Assembly: GCA_037133495.1 (NCBI GenBank)
Contig: JBAXOA010000009.1
Coordinates: forward strand, 4,698-68,697
Direction: 5' to 3'
Length of the DNA: 64,000 nt
From: JAAFHB01 sp037133495
GTDB lineage: Bacteria > Bacteroidota > Bacteroidia > Bacteroidales > Prolixibacteraceae
Under the pieces are notes generated by a model. It was not told where the DNA came from and did not search any database. It saw nothing but the letters and a program-made list of their open reading frames with translations. Shown piece by piece: positions 1 to 6,877 of this stretch. The translations under genes and the position numbers were made by a program. The stretch's first letter is position 1, and every line of letters begins with the position of its first letter.

Positions 1-1603
1 CAATTATAATAACATCTTTATTAAATTTTCGTATTTGCCGGGTAGCATCATATCCATTTAAACCCGGCATTTGAATATCCATAAGGATTAAATCAATGTC
101 CGGGTTTTGGAGACAGATTTCGACGGTTGCAATGCCTGTTCTTGATTCTAGTATTTCCTTGCTGTAAGGTTTCATTGCTATTGACATCAAAATTTCCGAT
201 GTTTCATCGTCCTCGGCAATTAATATTTTTAGTTTCCCTAAGCTATTTTTTGTTTCAGTGTCTTTAACAGGCTTCAGATCTGTAATTTTATCTTTCGGGA
301 AAGGGGCATACGGAATAGAAAAAAGGAATTTTGACCCTTTTCCTTCTTCACTTTCCAGCCAGATCCGCCCTCCTAATAATTCGGCATACGCTTTAGCAAT
401 TGATAAACCCAGGCCGGCACCCTGAAACGCATGTATATCGGTAATATCGGCCTGTATAAAGCGTTCAAATACTGCTACCTGCCTGTTGACCGGAATTCCA
501 ATGCCTGTGTCCTTTACGTAAAATTCAAGCGTTTCACCCTTTTTATCACACCCGATTTCTATCACACCATCAATGGTAAATTTTATGGCATTTTTAACGA
601 GGTTTGTCAGTATAGCAATAATTTTCTCCCGGTCGGTAGTGACGATGGCTTGAGCTCCGGATAAGTTTGCTTTAAGTAGCAACTGCAATTTCTTTTTTTC
701 GGTCTCAGGTTTGAAAAAAGTATAAACATACTCTATTTGGTCGTTTATATTCGTTGATGTCCGGTTCACTTCCATCAGGCCCGATTCTATTTTCGAAATA
801 TCGACAATGTTATTGATGATATTCAACATTCGGGTACCGCTTTTCTCTATTATTTCAATGAATTCATGTTGCTCTTCGCCGGTGAGGTGAGGTTCTTTCA
901 GTAAAGCTGCAAAACCAAGAATGCCGTTCATAGGAGTTCTTATTTCGTGCGACATATTGGCGAGAAATGCCGATTTCAGTTGGTTGCTCTCTTCCGCTTT
1001 TTCTTTGGCGATAATTAGTTCTGCTGTTCTTTCAATTACTTGTTGTTCCAATGTTTCGTGAGAACGACGCAGTTCTTCTTCTTTTTGCTTTAAATCAGAT
1101 ATGTCGGTGACCATAACACAAACATCGCCCAACAGTTCGGGAGGTAAGGAGCTAAATGAAAGATGTAAATGTACTGGCGGGGTATTTTCGTCCTTTATAT
1201 AGGTTAACTCAACACTGGTTTTTCCTTTAAGACCAGCTTGCAGTAAATCGTTGCATTTTTGAATGTCGTTTTCCGGGAAAATCTGATTAAACCAGGAACC
1301 CACAATTTGTTCTGGCGCAACAGACAAAAGCTCGGCAAACCGGCGGTTGCAATACAGCACAACCCCATCGGCCGAAAGCACCACAGCTCCTTCATTCATT
1401 TCTTCGATGATGACACGATATGGAGTTTCGGCAGAAGAAATTGAAAATATTTTTTCTCCACCTAAACCGGAAACAATTATTGCATCAACTTCGCCATTTC
1501 GAATTGCTTCAAGTGTTTCTTTAGCTTCGGCCAGGCTTGCCCGCAATTCTTCGTTTTCGAGTAAAAGCTGTTTTTCTGTTTTCGGAGCTAATTTCGCTGA
1601 CAT
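1..1603 (-). CDS. Hybrid sensor histidine kinase, Kai-associated (C-terminal end outside window)
   Basis: Cytoplasmic hybrid histidine kinase, partial: about 534 residues are visible and the frame is still open at the window edge. In order I read an N-terminal coiled coil, a PAS-like domain (about residues 50-160), a second short coiled coil, a HisKA domain with the H-box SHEIRTPMNG, an HATPase domain (NLVKNAIKF, DTGIGIP, GAGLGLSIAKAY) and a receiver domain with the phospho-acceptor stretch LILMDIQMPGLNGYD. There is no membrane segment or signal peptide, so it should sense an internal cue or a partner protein. It starts 16 nt inside the upstream kaiB copy, which implies translational coupling and makes it the likely output kinase of the KaiC/KaiB module. 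The true stop is not visible. Confidence 0.93.
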   Translation of the reverse strand, partial: MSAKLAPKTEKQLLLENEELRASLAEAKETLEAIRNGEVDAIIVSGLGGEKIFSISSAETPYRVIIEEMNEGAVVLSADGVVLYCNRRFAELLSVAPEQIVGSWFNQIFPENDIQKCNDLLQAGLKGKTSVELTYIKDENTPPVHLHLSFSSLPPELLGDVCVMVTDISDLKQKEEELRRSHETLEQQVIERTAELIIAKEKAEESNQLKSAFLANMSHEIRTPMNGILGFAALLKEPHLTGEEQHEFIEIIEKSGTRMLNIINNIVDISKIESGLMEVNRTSTNINDQIEYVYTFFKPETEKKKLQLLLKANLSGAQAIVTTDREKIIAILTNLVKNAIKFTIDGVIEIGCDKKGETLEFYVKDTGIGIPVNRQVAVFERFIQADITDIHAFQGAGLGLSIAKAYAELLGGRIWLESEEGKGSKFLFSIPYAPFPKDKITDLKPVKDTETKNSLGKLKILIAEDDETSEILMSIAMKPYSKEILESRTGIATVEICLQNPDIDLILMDIQMPGLNGYDATRQIRKFNKDVIII

Positions 1604-1980
1604 ATACTGCTTTTGAACAGATGATTTTTTTTATCTTTTACTTTTCGCAAATCGAGCCCAACAAGCACGCGGTCAACAACCGACAAATCGCCAATAATTC
1701 GGTGCAAAGGTAAGGGTAGTCTTTTGATAAGGGTTGGTGCAGCAATAATCTGTTCTCCTTTGGCTAAGGTTGGGTTTAAGTAAAGATCTATCACTTCCAG
1801 CTCGTAACGGCCTTTAAGGTATTCCTCGCAAATTTTTTTAATATTGGCAATTGCACTTACCGAATAAGACGTTGTACCGGCTACGTATAATCGTAACTGG
1901 TAAAAGGTATTTTCTGTTTTTTCGATTGCCTGTTCAAATGCCAGAGCTTCATCAGACAATACGTTTTTTTGCTTTTTCAT
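1588..1980 (-). CDS. kaiB: KaiB family protein, second copy
   Basis: KaiB-like thioredoxin-fold protein, 130 residues, longer than the usual 100-110. The core (about residues 28-112) carries the family landmarks LRLYVAGTTSYS, VIDLYLNP, APTLIKRLPLPLHRIIGDL and VLVGLDL. About 27 residues precede the core and a basic tail of about 18 residues follows it; the tail is coded in the stretch that overlaps the start of the hybrid kinase. In cyanobacteria KaiB binds the KaiC CI ring and competes with output kinases; here a similar partner role with the adjacent KaiC is inferred. Its start codon is the last three bases of an R1 repeat, so its translation start region comes from that repeat. It differs clearly from the other KaiB copy, so it is not a recent duplicate. 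Confidence 0.92.
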   Translation of the reverse strand: MKKQKNVLSDEALAFEQAIEKTENTFYQLRLYVAGTTSYSVSAIANIKKICEEYLKGRYELEVIDLYLNPTLAKGEQIIAAPTLIKRLPLPLHRIIGDLSVVDRVLVGLDLRKVKDKKNHLFKSSICQRN

Positions 1981-2090
1981 CAGAAGATAATTTGTTTTTT
2001 AATTACCTGATAGCCTGTCCCGATTTATCGGGAGAACACTTGAGTCATCTTCATTCGTGTTTGCGAAGCGCAGATTCATAGGTGTTTCAT
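1978..2090 (-). repeat. R1 dispersed repeat, hairpin form, in the kai operon
   Basis: 113-bp element between the two kaiB genes. On the minus strand it begins ATGAAACACC and ends CTTCTG followed by the kaiB start codon. It matches the 89-bp tandem units at 58280-58546 almost base for base, but has 24 extra bases holding the inverted repeat TCCCGA-TAAA-TCGGGA. The same form with the extra bases lies before the MurU-like gene at 60502-60615. It has an open frame of 26 codons in one frame, probably fortuitous. Confidence 0.9.
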
Positions 2091-2108
2091 AAAATTCGTT
2101 TTTAATGA

Positions 2109-2453
2109 TTATGAAGAAAGCCCTTTAAGGTCTAATCCAACCAGTACCCTGTCGATGTTTGACAAATCGCCGATTATTTTCCTCACCGGCACGGGTAGTT
2201 TCCTCACTAATGTAGGTACAGCAAGAATTTGGTCTTCGCGGCACAGTTGTGGGTTCTTTATAAGGTCAATTACTTCAATCCGGTATTTGCCTTTTAATTG
2301 CTCTTCGCAAATTGCCTTGAGATTTTTGAAAGCTGTGATTGATTTAGGCGTTTGTCCGGCAACATACAACCGCAATATCCATGCATCCTTCGCTTTTTTA
2401 TCAGGCTTTTGTTTTGGAAGACTTGTTTCCGAAATATCTTTTTTTGGCGTCAT
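2109..2453 (-). CDS. kaiB: KaiB family protein, first copy
   Basis: KaiB-like protein of 114 residues. After a charged N-terminal extension of about 24 residues comes a typical KaiB core: WILRLYVAGQTPKSITAF, VIDLIKNPQL, EDQILAVPTLVRKLP and IIGDLSNIDRVLVGLDL. It is the copy closer to cyanobacterial KaiB, keeping the NPQLxxEDxILAxPTL block. It lies 2 nt after the kaiC stop, so the two are surely cotranscribed and probably translationally coupled. The known family role is binding to the KaiC CI ring after a fold switch; whether this copy fold-switches cannot be seen from sequence alone. Confidence 0.95.
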   Translation of the reverse strand: MTPKKDISETSLPKQKPDKKAKDAWILRLYVAGQTPKSITAFKNLKAICEEQLKGKYRIEVIDLIKNPQLCREDQILAVPTLVRKLPVPVRKIIGDLSNIDRVLVGLDLKGLSS

Positions 2454-2455
2454 GT

Positions 2456-4210
2456 CTATTTCGTTTTAGCGTCGGTGGTCCCTTTCGGTTTATTTGTGTT
2501 GCTTGTTTTTATGACAATATCTCCCTTCCGGTTTTTTGACATATCGACCCTGTCCTGCAAAAGGAGATTTTCGCGAAGCATATTTAGTTCTATATCTTTT
2601 AACGTTTCAATTTCTTCTGCTTCAAATTCGGCCTTCAGAAAATCAATCTGGGCATTAATTGCCTTGCGCTTCCGATCTAAGGCAAGTTTCTTATTTTCAA
2701 TCTCCTGGTTACGCAATAATTGTTCGGCTTTTTCTTTTGCTTCTTTTGTAATTCGCGATGAGCCGGTAAGTACACCCTCAGGTCCAACATACACATCGAG
2801 CAGTTCCACGCCATGATCGGTCAGTTTAAATTCCCGGATTTGGTTCGAGTGTGCCATTCCGCGTGATTTAAGTATATACATTCCGCGGTTACGCTCTCCG
2901 CCTAATTCAATATCGCGCAAGAGTAACCATGTGTCGATCAATGAAGAAATATCGATTCCGGTATAATCGTTTGCTCCTGTGGTCAAATGTGTCATGAATA
3001 CAGAGATATGATTGATTTTTAAAAAGTCAACCATACGCATGATCATCGCCTTGGCTTCAAATTGGTTAGTGCCTATGATAAAACTGCTCAGCGGGTCTAT
3101 AACCACAACCTTTGGTTTAAAATCATTCACAGCTTTGTGCATGGCAGTCAGGTAGGATTCTAAACCGTAAAAAGTAGGGCGTTTGGCATGAAACACCAAC
3201 AATCCCTTTTTTTCCCATTGTTCCAGATCGATGCCGATAGAACGCATGTTGCGCATAATCTGCCGGGGCGATTCTTCCAAGGCAAAATAGAGTACTTTTT
3301 CTCCACGAGCGCAGGCTGCATCGGAAAAACATGCGGATAAACTGCTTTTCCCCACTCCGGCTGTACCGGAGACAAGAACAATGCTTCCGCGGTAATATCC
3401 TTTATTGCCCAGCATCGTATCAAGGCGTGGGATCCCGCTGGATATGCGTTCGGACGATACTGTGCGCTCCTGACCAATGGACGTGATGGGCAAAACAGAA
3501 AACCCGGTTTCTTCGATGATGAAAGGATACTCGTTTGTGCCATGGGTTGAACCGCGATATTTTACAATCCGCAACCTTCGGGTAGAGGATTGTTCCGTAA
3601 CCCGGTGGTCAAGCACAATGACGCAATCACTAACGTATTCTTCCAATCCCTGACGCGTGAGTGTGCCCTCACCCCGCTCGCCGGTAACTATGGCTGTCAC
3701 CCCCTTTTCTTTCAGCCAGTGAAATAACCGGCGGAGCTCAGAACGCAATATAAGCGGATTTGGTAAACCTGAAAAGAGCGTTTCGATCGTATCTAATACT
3801 ACCCGCTTAGCGCCTATGCTATCAATGGCATGATTGAGCCGGATAAATAAACCTTCCAAATCATATTCGCCCGTTTCTTCAATTTCTTTGCGCTCGACAT
3901 GCACATGGTCAAGAATAATTTTTTTGTCTGCAACTAATTTGTCTAAATCATAACCGAGAGAAACTACGTTTATGGCAAGGTCTTTTTCCGTTTCCTCGAA
4001 TGCCAGAAAAACTCCGGGCTCGTTGTATAATATTGCTCCATGAACCAGAAACTCCATTGCAAAGAGAGTTTTTCCGCATCCTGCGCTGCCGCAAACCAGC
4101 GTAGGCCTCCCTTTTGGTATTCCGCCTCCGGTTATTTCGTCTAAGCCCTGAATCCCTGTAAGAGTCTTGGGAAGTGTTTGGATTGGTGATGGAATTTTCT
4201 TTTTTTCCAT
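2456..4210 (-). CDS. kaiC: KaiC circadian-clock family ATPase with C-terminal coiled coil
   Basis: Double-domain RecA-like ATPase/autokinase, 584 residues from the chosen ATG; an upstream in-frame ATG adds 15 residues but ignores a strong AGGAGG placed 9 nt before 4210. CI has Walker A GSAGCGKT (41-48) and the catalytic pair E72-E73; CII has GTAGVGKS (282-289) and E312-E313. The phosphosite region reads TGIDISSLIDTW, so T417, S422 and S423 align with cyanobacterial T426, S431 and T432; the T-to-S change at the last position is what I recall for KaiC2-type proteins. After about residue 488 follows a predicted coiled coil (to about 558) and a basic tail not found in clock KaiC. No kaiA is visible. 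It heads the operon with two kaiB genes and a hybrid kinase. Confidence 0.96.
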   Translation of the reverse strand: MEKKKIPSPIQTLPKTLTGIQGLDEITGGGIPKGRPTLVCGSAGCGKTLFAMEFLVHGAILYNEPGVFLAFEETEKDLAINVVSLGYDLDKLVADKKIILDHVHVERKEIEETGEYDLEGLFIRLNHAIDSIGAKRVVLDTIETLFSGLPNPLILRSELRRLFHWLKEKGVTAIVTGERGEGTLTRQGLEEYVSDCVIVLDHRVTEQSSTRRLRIVKYRGSTHGTNEYPFIIEETGFSVLPITSIGQERTVSSERISSGIPRLDTMLGNKGYYRGSIVLVSGTAGVGKSSLSACFSDAACARGEKVLYFALEESPRQIMRNMRSIGIDLEQWEKKGLLVFHAKRPTFYGLESYLTAMHKAVNDFKPKVVVIDPLSSFIIGTNQFEAKAMIMRMVDFLKINHISVFMTHLTTGANDYTGIDISSLIDTWLLLRDIELGGERNRGMYILKSRGMAHSNQIREFKLTDHGVELLDVYVGPEGVLTGSSRITKEAKEKAEQLLRNQEIENKKLALDRKRKAINAQIDFLKAEFEAEEIETLKDIELNMLRENLLLQDRVDMSKNRKGDIVIKTSNTNKPKGTTDAKTK

Positions 4211-4219
4211 GAGATATGC

Positions 4220-4249
4220 CCTCCTTTCTTGGTTTTTCTTGCAAATATA
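4220..4249 (-). promoter_or_regulatory. kaiC promoter-like box and strong Shine-Dalgarno
   Basis: On the minus strand TATATTTG (4242-4249) matches the Bacteroidota -7 consensus TAnnTTTG; no well-placed -33 TTTG was found. It would give a leader of roughly 25 nt. AGGAGG at 4220-4225 sits 9 nt before the ATG at 4210, which decides the start and is unusual in a genome that mostly lacks such sites. Confidence 0.45.
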
Positions 4250-4331
4250 AATCAAATTAGTTCAAAATTAATCTTAGTACCAGACAAAAAAATACGTATT
4301 TATTTGATATACAGTAATATATGTTAAATAC

Positions 4332-4553
4332 TCAATAATAACAACTATCTTTTATAGCGAATAAAGGACTGATATTCTGTGCTTTATCAGAAATAAACCA
4401 CACATGATTCAATGACCCATCAACACCAGGATTGAGCGTAAAAATTGCATTATCTTTATAATATTATCGCAAATATTCGGGGATTAAAAGACTTTGTTTA
4501 TCAGGAAGATTAATCGTCTTGGACCAAAAGGTGCAAAGCACCGAAATATTTAT
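4332..4553 (-). pseudogene. Possible decayed coding remnant
   Basis: The gap 4211-4712 has no intact gene. One minus-strand frame in it reads protein-like text (for example WSKTINLPDKQSLLIPEYLR, one in-frame TAA, then NPGVDGSLNHVWFISDKAQ) with no start codon of its own. It may be the tail of a lost gene, but chance cannot be excluded and I recognise no family. The rest of the gap holds the kaiC promoter region and an R2 repeat. Confidence 0.25.
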
Positions 4554-4576
4554 TTAATATTTCTGTAATTATCAGA

Positions 4577-4637
4577 GATCATATTCAAATGAAGATGAAA
4601 GTCAAAAATGCGACAACAAATCTTTCCTGTTACTTAA
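4577..4637 (+). repeat. R2 dispersed repeat, copy 1
   Basis: 61-bp element aligning without gaps to copies at 9677-9737 and 38892-38952. Shared features are a leading GATC, the block ATGAAAGTCAAAA and the block AAATCTTTCC followed by TTACTT. An ATG inside opens a frame of 34 codons here. It lies 75 bp before the L,D-transpeptidase-like gene. Confidence 0.85.
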
Positions 4638-4712
4638 ATAAAAAAATTGCTAAATTTATACTTGCAATAAAGGCCCTGTCCGGAATCTTCAAACGTTGAA
4701 ACACCAAATGCG

Positions 4713-5339
4713 ATGAATCAATTCTTGAATATTATCTCCATACTATTGCTGGCAACTTTAACCGGATGCAGTAATCCGTTCGAAAAATCTGAAGAACCCG
4801 GGCCATCGGTAAATATGAAGACCACCCGATTAAAAGCACAAGAAGCATTTGACTTTTGCAAGAACCAGAACTTCAATACAGATTTTTGTATTTTGGTCGA
4901 TATGAGCTTACACTCCGGTGTAAAAAGGTTTTTTGTTTGGGATTTTAAAAGAGATACTATTTCGTTCAGTTTTTTAGTCAGCCACGGGTGCTGCAACAAT
5001 ACCTGGAATGATGATTTGTCAAAAGAAAATCCTGGATTTAGCAATATTGAAGGAAGCCATTGTTCTTCCTCCGGAAAATATAAAATCGGAGAAAGAGATT
5101 ACAGCGACTGGGGAGTTCATATAAAATATGTTTTATACGGTCTGGATGATTCTAACAGCAATGCACTTTCACGGGTAATTGTATTTCACTCGTGGGAAGT
5201 TGTTGCTGACAAAGAAATTTATCCGGACGGTACACCCGAAGGCTGGGGCTGTCCTGCCATATCAAATAATAGTTTCAAAATAGTCGATCCTTTATTAAAG
5301 GGTTCAATACCACCTGTTCTGATGTGGATTTACATTTAG
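4713..5339 (+). CDS. L,D-transpeptidase catalytic-domain (YkuD_2-like) lipoprotein
   Basis: Probable murein L,D-transpeptidase-like lipoprotein, 208 residues. The N-terminus is a lipoprotein signal with lipobox ATLTGC (Cys19), so it should be anchored in the envelope. The body carries the landmarks of the murein L,D-transpeptidase catalytic family: SHGCC, FSNIEGSHCSSSGKYKIGE, an FHSW block and the catalytic-type GWGCPAISN near the C-terminus with the presumed nucleophilic Cys. Family members cross-link or trim peptidoglycan, or bind it without activity; activity here is inferred from the retained His and Cys residues. It stands alone, divergent from kaiC, with an R2 repeat just upstream. Confidence 0.82.
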   Translation: MNQFLNIISILLLATLTGCSNPFEKSEEPGPSVNMKTTRLKAQEAFDFCKNQNFNTDFCILVDMSLHSGVKRFFVWDFKRDTISFSFLVSHGCCNNTWNDDLSKENPGFSNIEGSHCSSSGKYKIGERDYSDWGVHIKYVLYGLDDSNSNALSRVIVFHSWEVVADKEIYPDGTPEGWGCPAISNNSFKIVDPLLKGSIPPVLMWIYI

Positions 5340-5508
5340 CAAGAACTAACAGAACCAGTTGACTGCGGGATTGTTGTTCTTAATTACGATAATTCAAAGA
5401 ACTTAAGTAAATTTACCATCCAAGGTACCTACCACAGGCAGCAAGCCTTTAAATGTGGTTTTGAATAACGTTTGTTTAGAAATTGAACTTATTTTTTAAT
5501 CCGATAAA

Positions 5509-6222
5509 ATGAAAAAAACTCTGTTTATTATCAGCTTGATTTTCAGTATTAATAACTATTTGATTGCTCAGAAATACGAATCTGTAACAGTAAAGGCAGG
5601 TAAAAGCATCAAAGATTACTTCACTCCCGCTGAACGATATCTTTATCCAAATTTCACACAAGGGAAAGGTTATTTCAAAAACGGGAGAGTTATTCCATGC
5701 AAATTTAATTTTAATCTACTGACCGATGAAATAGAGTTTATTCAATCAAATGACACGCTGCTAATTTCTAAAAAAGAGGAAATCAATTCAATTGTCGTTG
5801 CGAAGGACACATTTTACTATCATGATGCTTATCTGCAAATGATACGAAGCGGTCTGCTTAGCGTCTATTTAAAACGGAGTATTGTAGTTAAGAATGTTCT
5901 TAAGCAAGGTGCTATGGGCACAATAAACAGAAGTGCAGCCTCCGATTCATATAACTTTGTGATTACGGGTCAACGCTCAGTTGATTTGAAACAAACTGAA
6001 GACCTTGTACTTCAGAGAAAAGATGAGTATTACTATTCAACTTCCGGAGACGATTTCTTTCAATTCAACAGAAAAAATATCATTAAAATCAGGCAGGGAA
6101 AAGAAGATCGCATCAAAAACTACCTGAAGTCAAACAAGGTCGATTTTGAAGCCAAAGAAGATATTCTGCGCCTGGCGGACTTTGTGAGCAGCCTTTTATC
6201 CGAAAATTCAAAAAAAAGATAA
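5509..6222 (+). CDS. Secreted protein of unknown function
   Basis: 237-residue protein with a clear signal peptide ending near IAQ at residue 21. I recognise no domain. The mature part is rich in Lys, Ser and Tyr and in alternating hydrophobic/polar stretches, suggesting a beta-rich periplasmic or surface protein; a C-terminal helix rich in Lys and Asp follows. No cysteines or catalytic motifs stand out. It is monocistronic in appearance, with 169 bp before it and 77 bp after it, and nothing recognisable in the upstream gap 5340-5508. Confidence 0.75.
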   Translation: MKKTLFIISLIFSINNYLIAQKYESVTVKAGKSIKDYFTPAERYLYPNFTQGKGYFKNGRVIPCKFNFNLLTDEIEFIQSNDTLLISKKEEINSIVVAKDTFYYHDAYLQMIRSGLLSVYLKRSIVVKNVLKQGAMGTINRSAASDSYNFVITGQRSVDLKQTEDLVLQRKDEYYYSTSGDDFFQFNRKNIIKIRQGKEDRIKNYLKSNKVDFEAKEDILRLADFVSSLLSENSKKR

Positions 6223-6299
6223 TTCCTTCTTGTCGCAATATAAAGGGTATTAGACAAAAACAAATCAGTTATTTTTTCACTATTTTAATAATTGACAGG

Positions 6300-6806
6300 A
6301 TGAATTCAGAAGAACTAAAAAAATTACAAGCTCCTATAAAAGAAAAATATCGTATCCAACCTGATTCCGCAATAATTACCTTAAGGGCTCAAGGGAAAAT
6401 TGGCGAAGGTATTTCCTGCAAAGTTGAAACCGGAGGAGCATTGGTAGAGGCTGGCCTTCATCCGGCGACAGGAGGTGACGGCATGCTGGCATGTTCGGGC
6501 GATTTACTTCTTGAGGCTCTGGTTGCCTGCGCCGGTGTCACTCTTCGGGCAGTCTCAACTGCGATTGGAGTTGAAATTAAAGATGGAGTCGTTAAGGCAG
6601 AAGGCGATATAGATTTTCGTGGCACTTTAGGCATTTCGAAGGAAATACCAGTAGGTTTTACATCAATTCGTCTTTCATTTATACTTAAATGCGACGCAAC
6701 AGAAGAACAAATACAGAGTATCGCAAAACTAACGGAAAGATATTGTGTGGTATACCAAACATTGATGAAAGGAGTACCGATTGATGCCGTTTTTACAAAA
6801 TATTAA
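6300..6806 (+). CDS. OsmC family peroxiredoxin-like protein
   Basis: OsmC/Ohr-like protein of 168 residues, cytosolic. The two reactive cysteines expected of the family are visible in LVACAGVTLRA and RYCVVYQTL, spaced about 60 residues apart as in the family. The family reduces organic hydroperoxides with a thiol reductant, but many OsmC members of unknown substrate exist. The N-terminal 20 residues form a polar extension. It reads as a single gene, 77 bp after the secreted unknown and 71 bp before the RsmH-like gene. Confidence 0.88.
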   Translation: MNSEELKKLQAPIKEKYRIQPDSAIITLRAQGKIGEGISCKVETGGALVEAGLHPATGGDGMLACSGDLLLEALVACAGVTLRAVSTAIGVEIKDGVVKAEGDIDFRGTLGISKEIPVGFTSIRLSFILKCDATEEQIQSIAKLTERYCVVYQTLMKGVPIDAVFTKY

Positions 6807-6877
6807 GCACAAAACCGGGCAGCAAAAGTTCATCTCATTTTCATTCAGACAACCGGCAAATTGTTATTTTTGCAACT

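Noticed and set aside
1978..2081. 26-codon ORF (MNLRFANTNEDD...) inside R1 as a small gene
   Set aside because: The frame differs between copies in ways that track the repeat DNA rather than a protein, and it overlaps the initiation region of the next gene.
5340..5508. Protein-like minus-strand stretch FKTTFKGLLPVVGTLDGKFT
   Set aside because: Only about 30 codons, no start, and the opposite strand reads equally well; not enough to call a remnant.
6865..6872. TATTTTTG as promoter of the RsmH-like gene
   Set aside because: It ends 5 nt before the ATG and has no -33 partner; a leaderless mRNA is possible but not supported.
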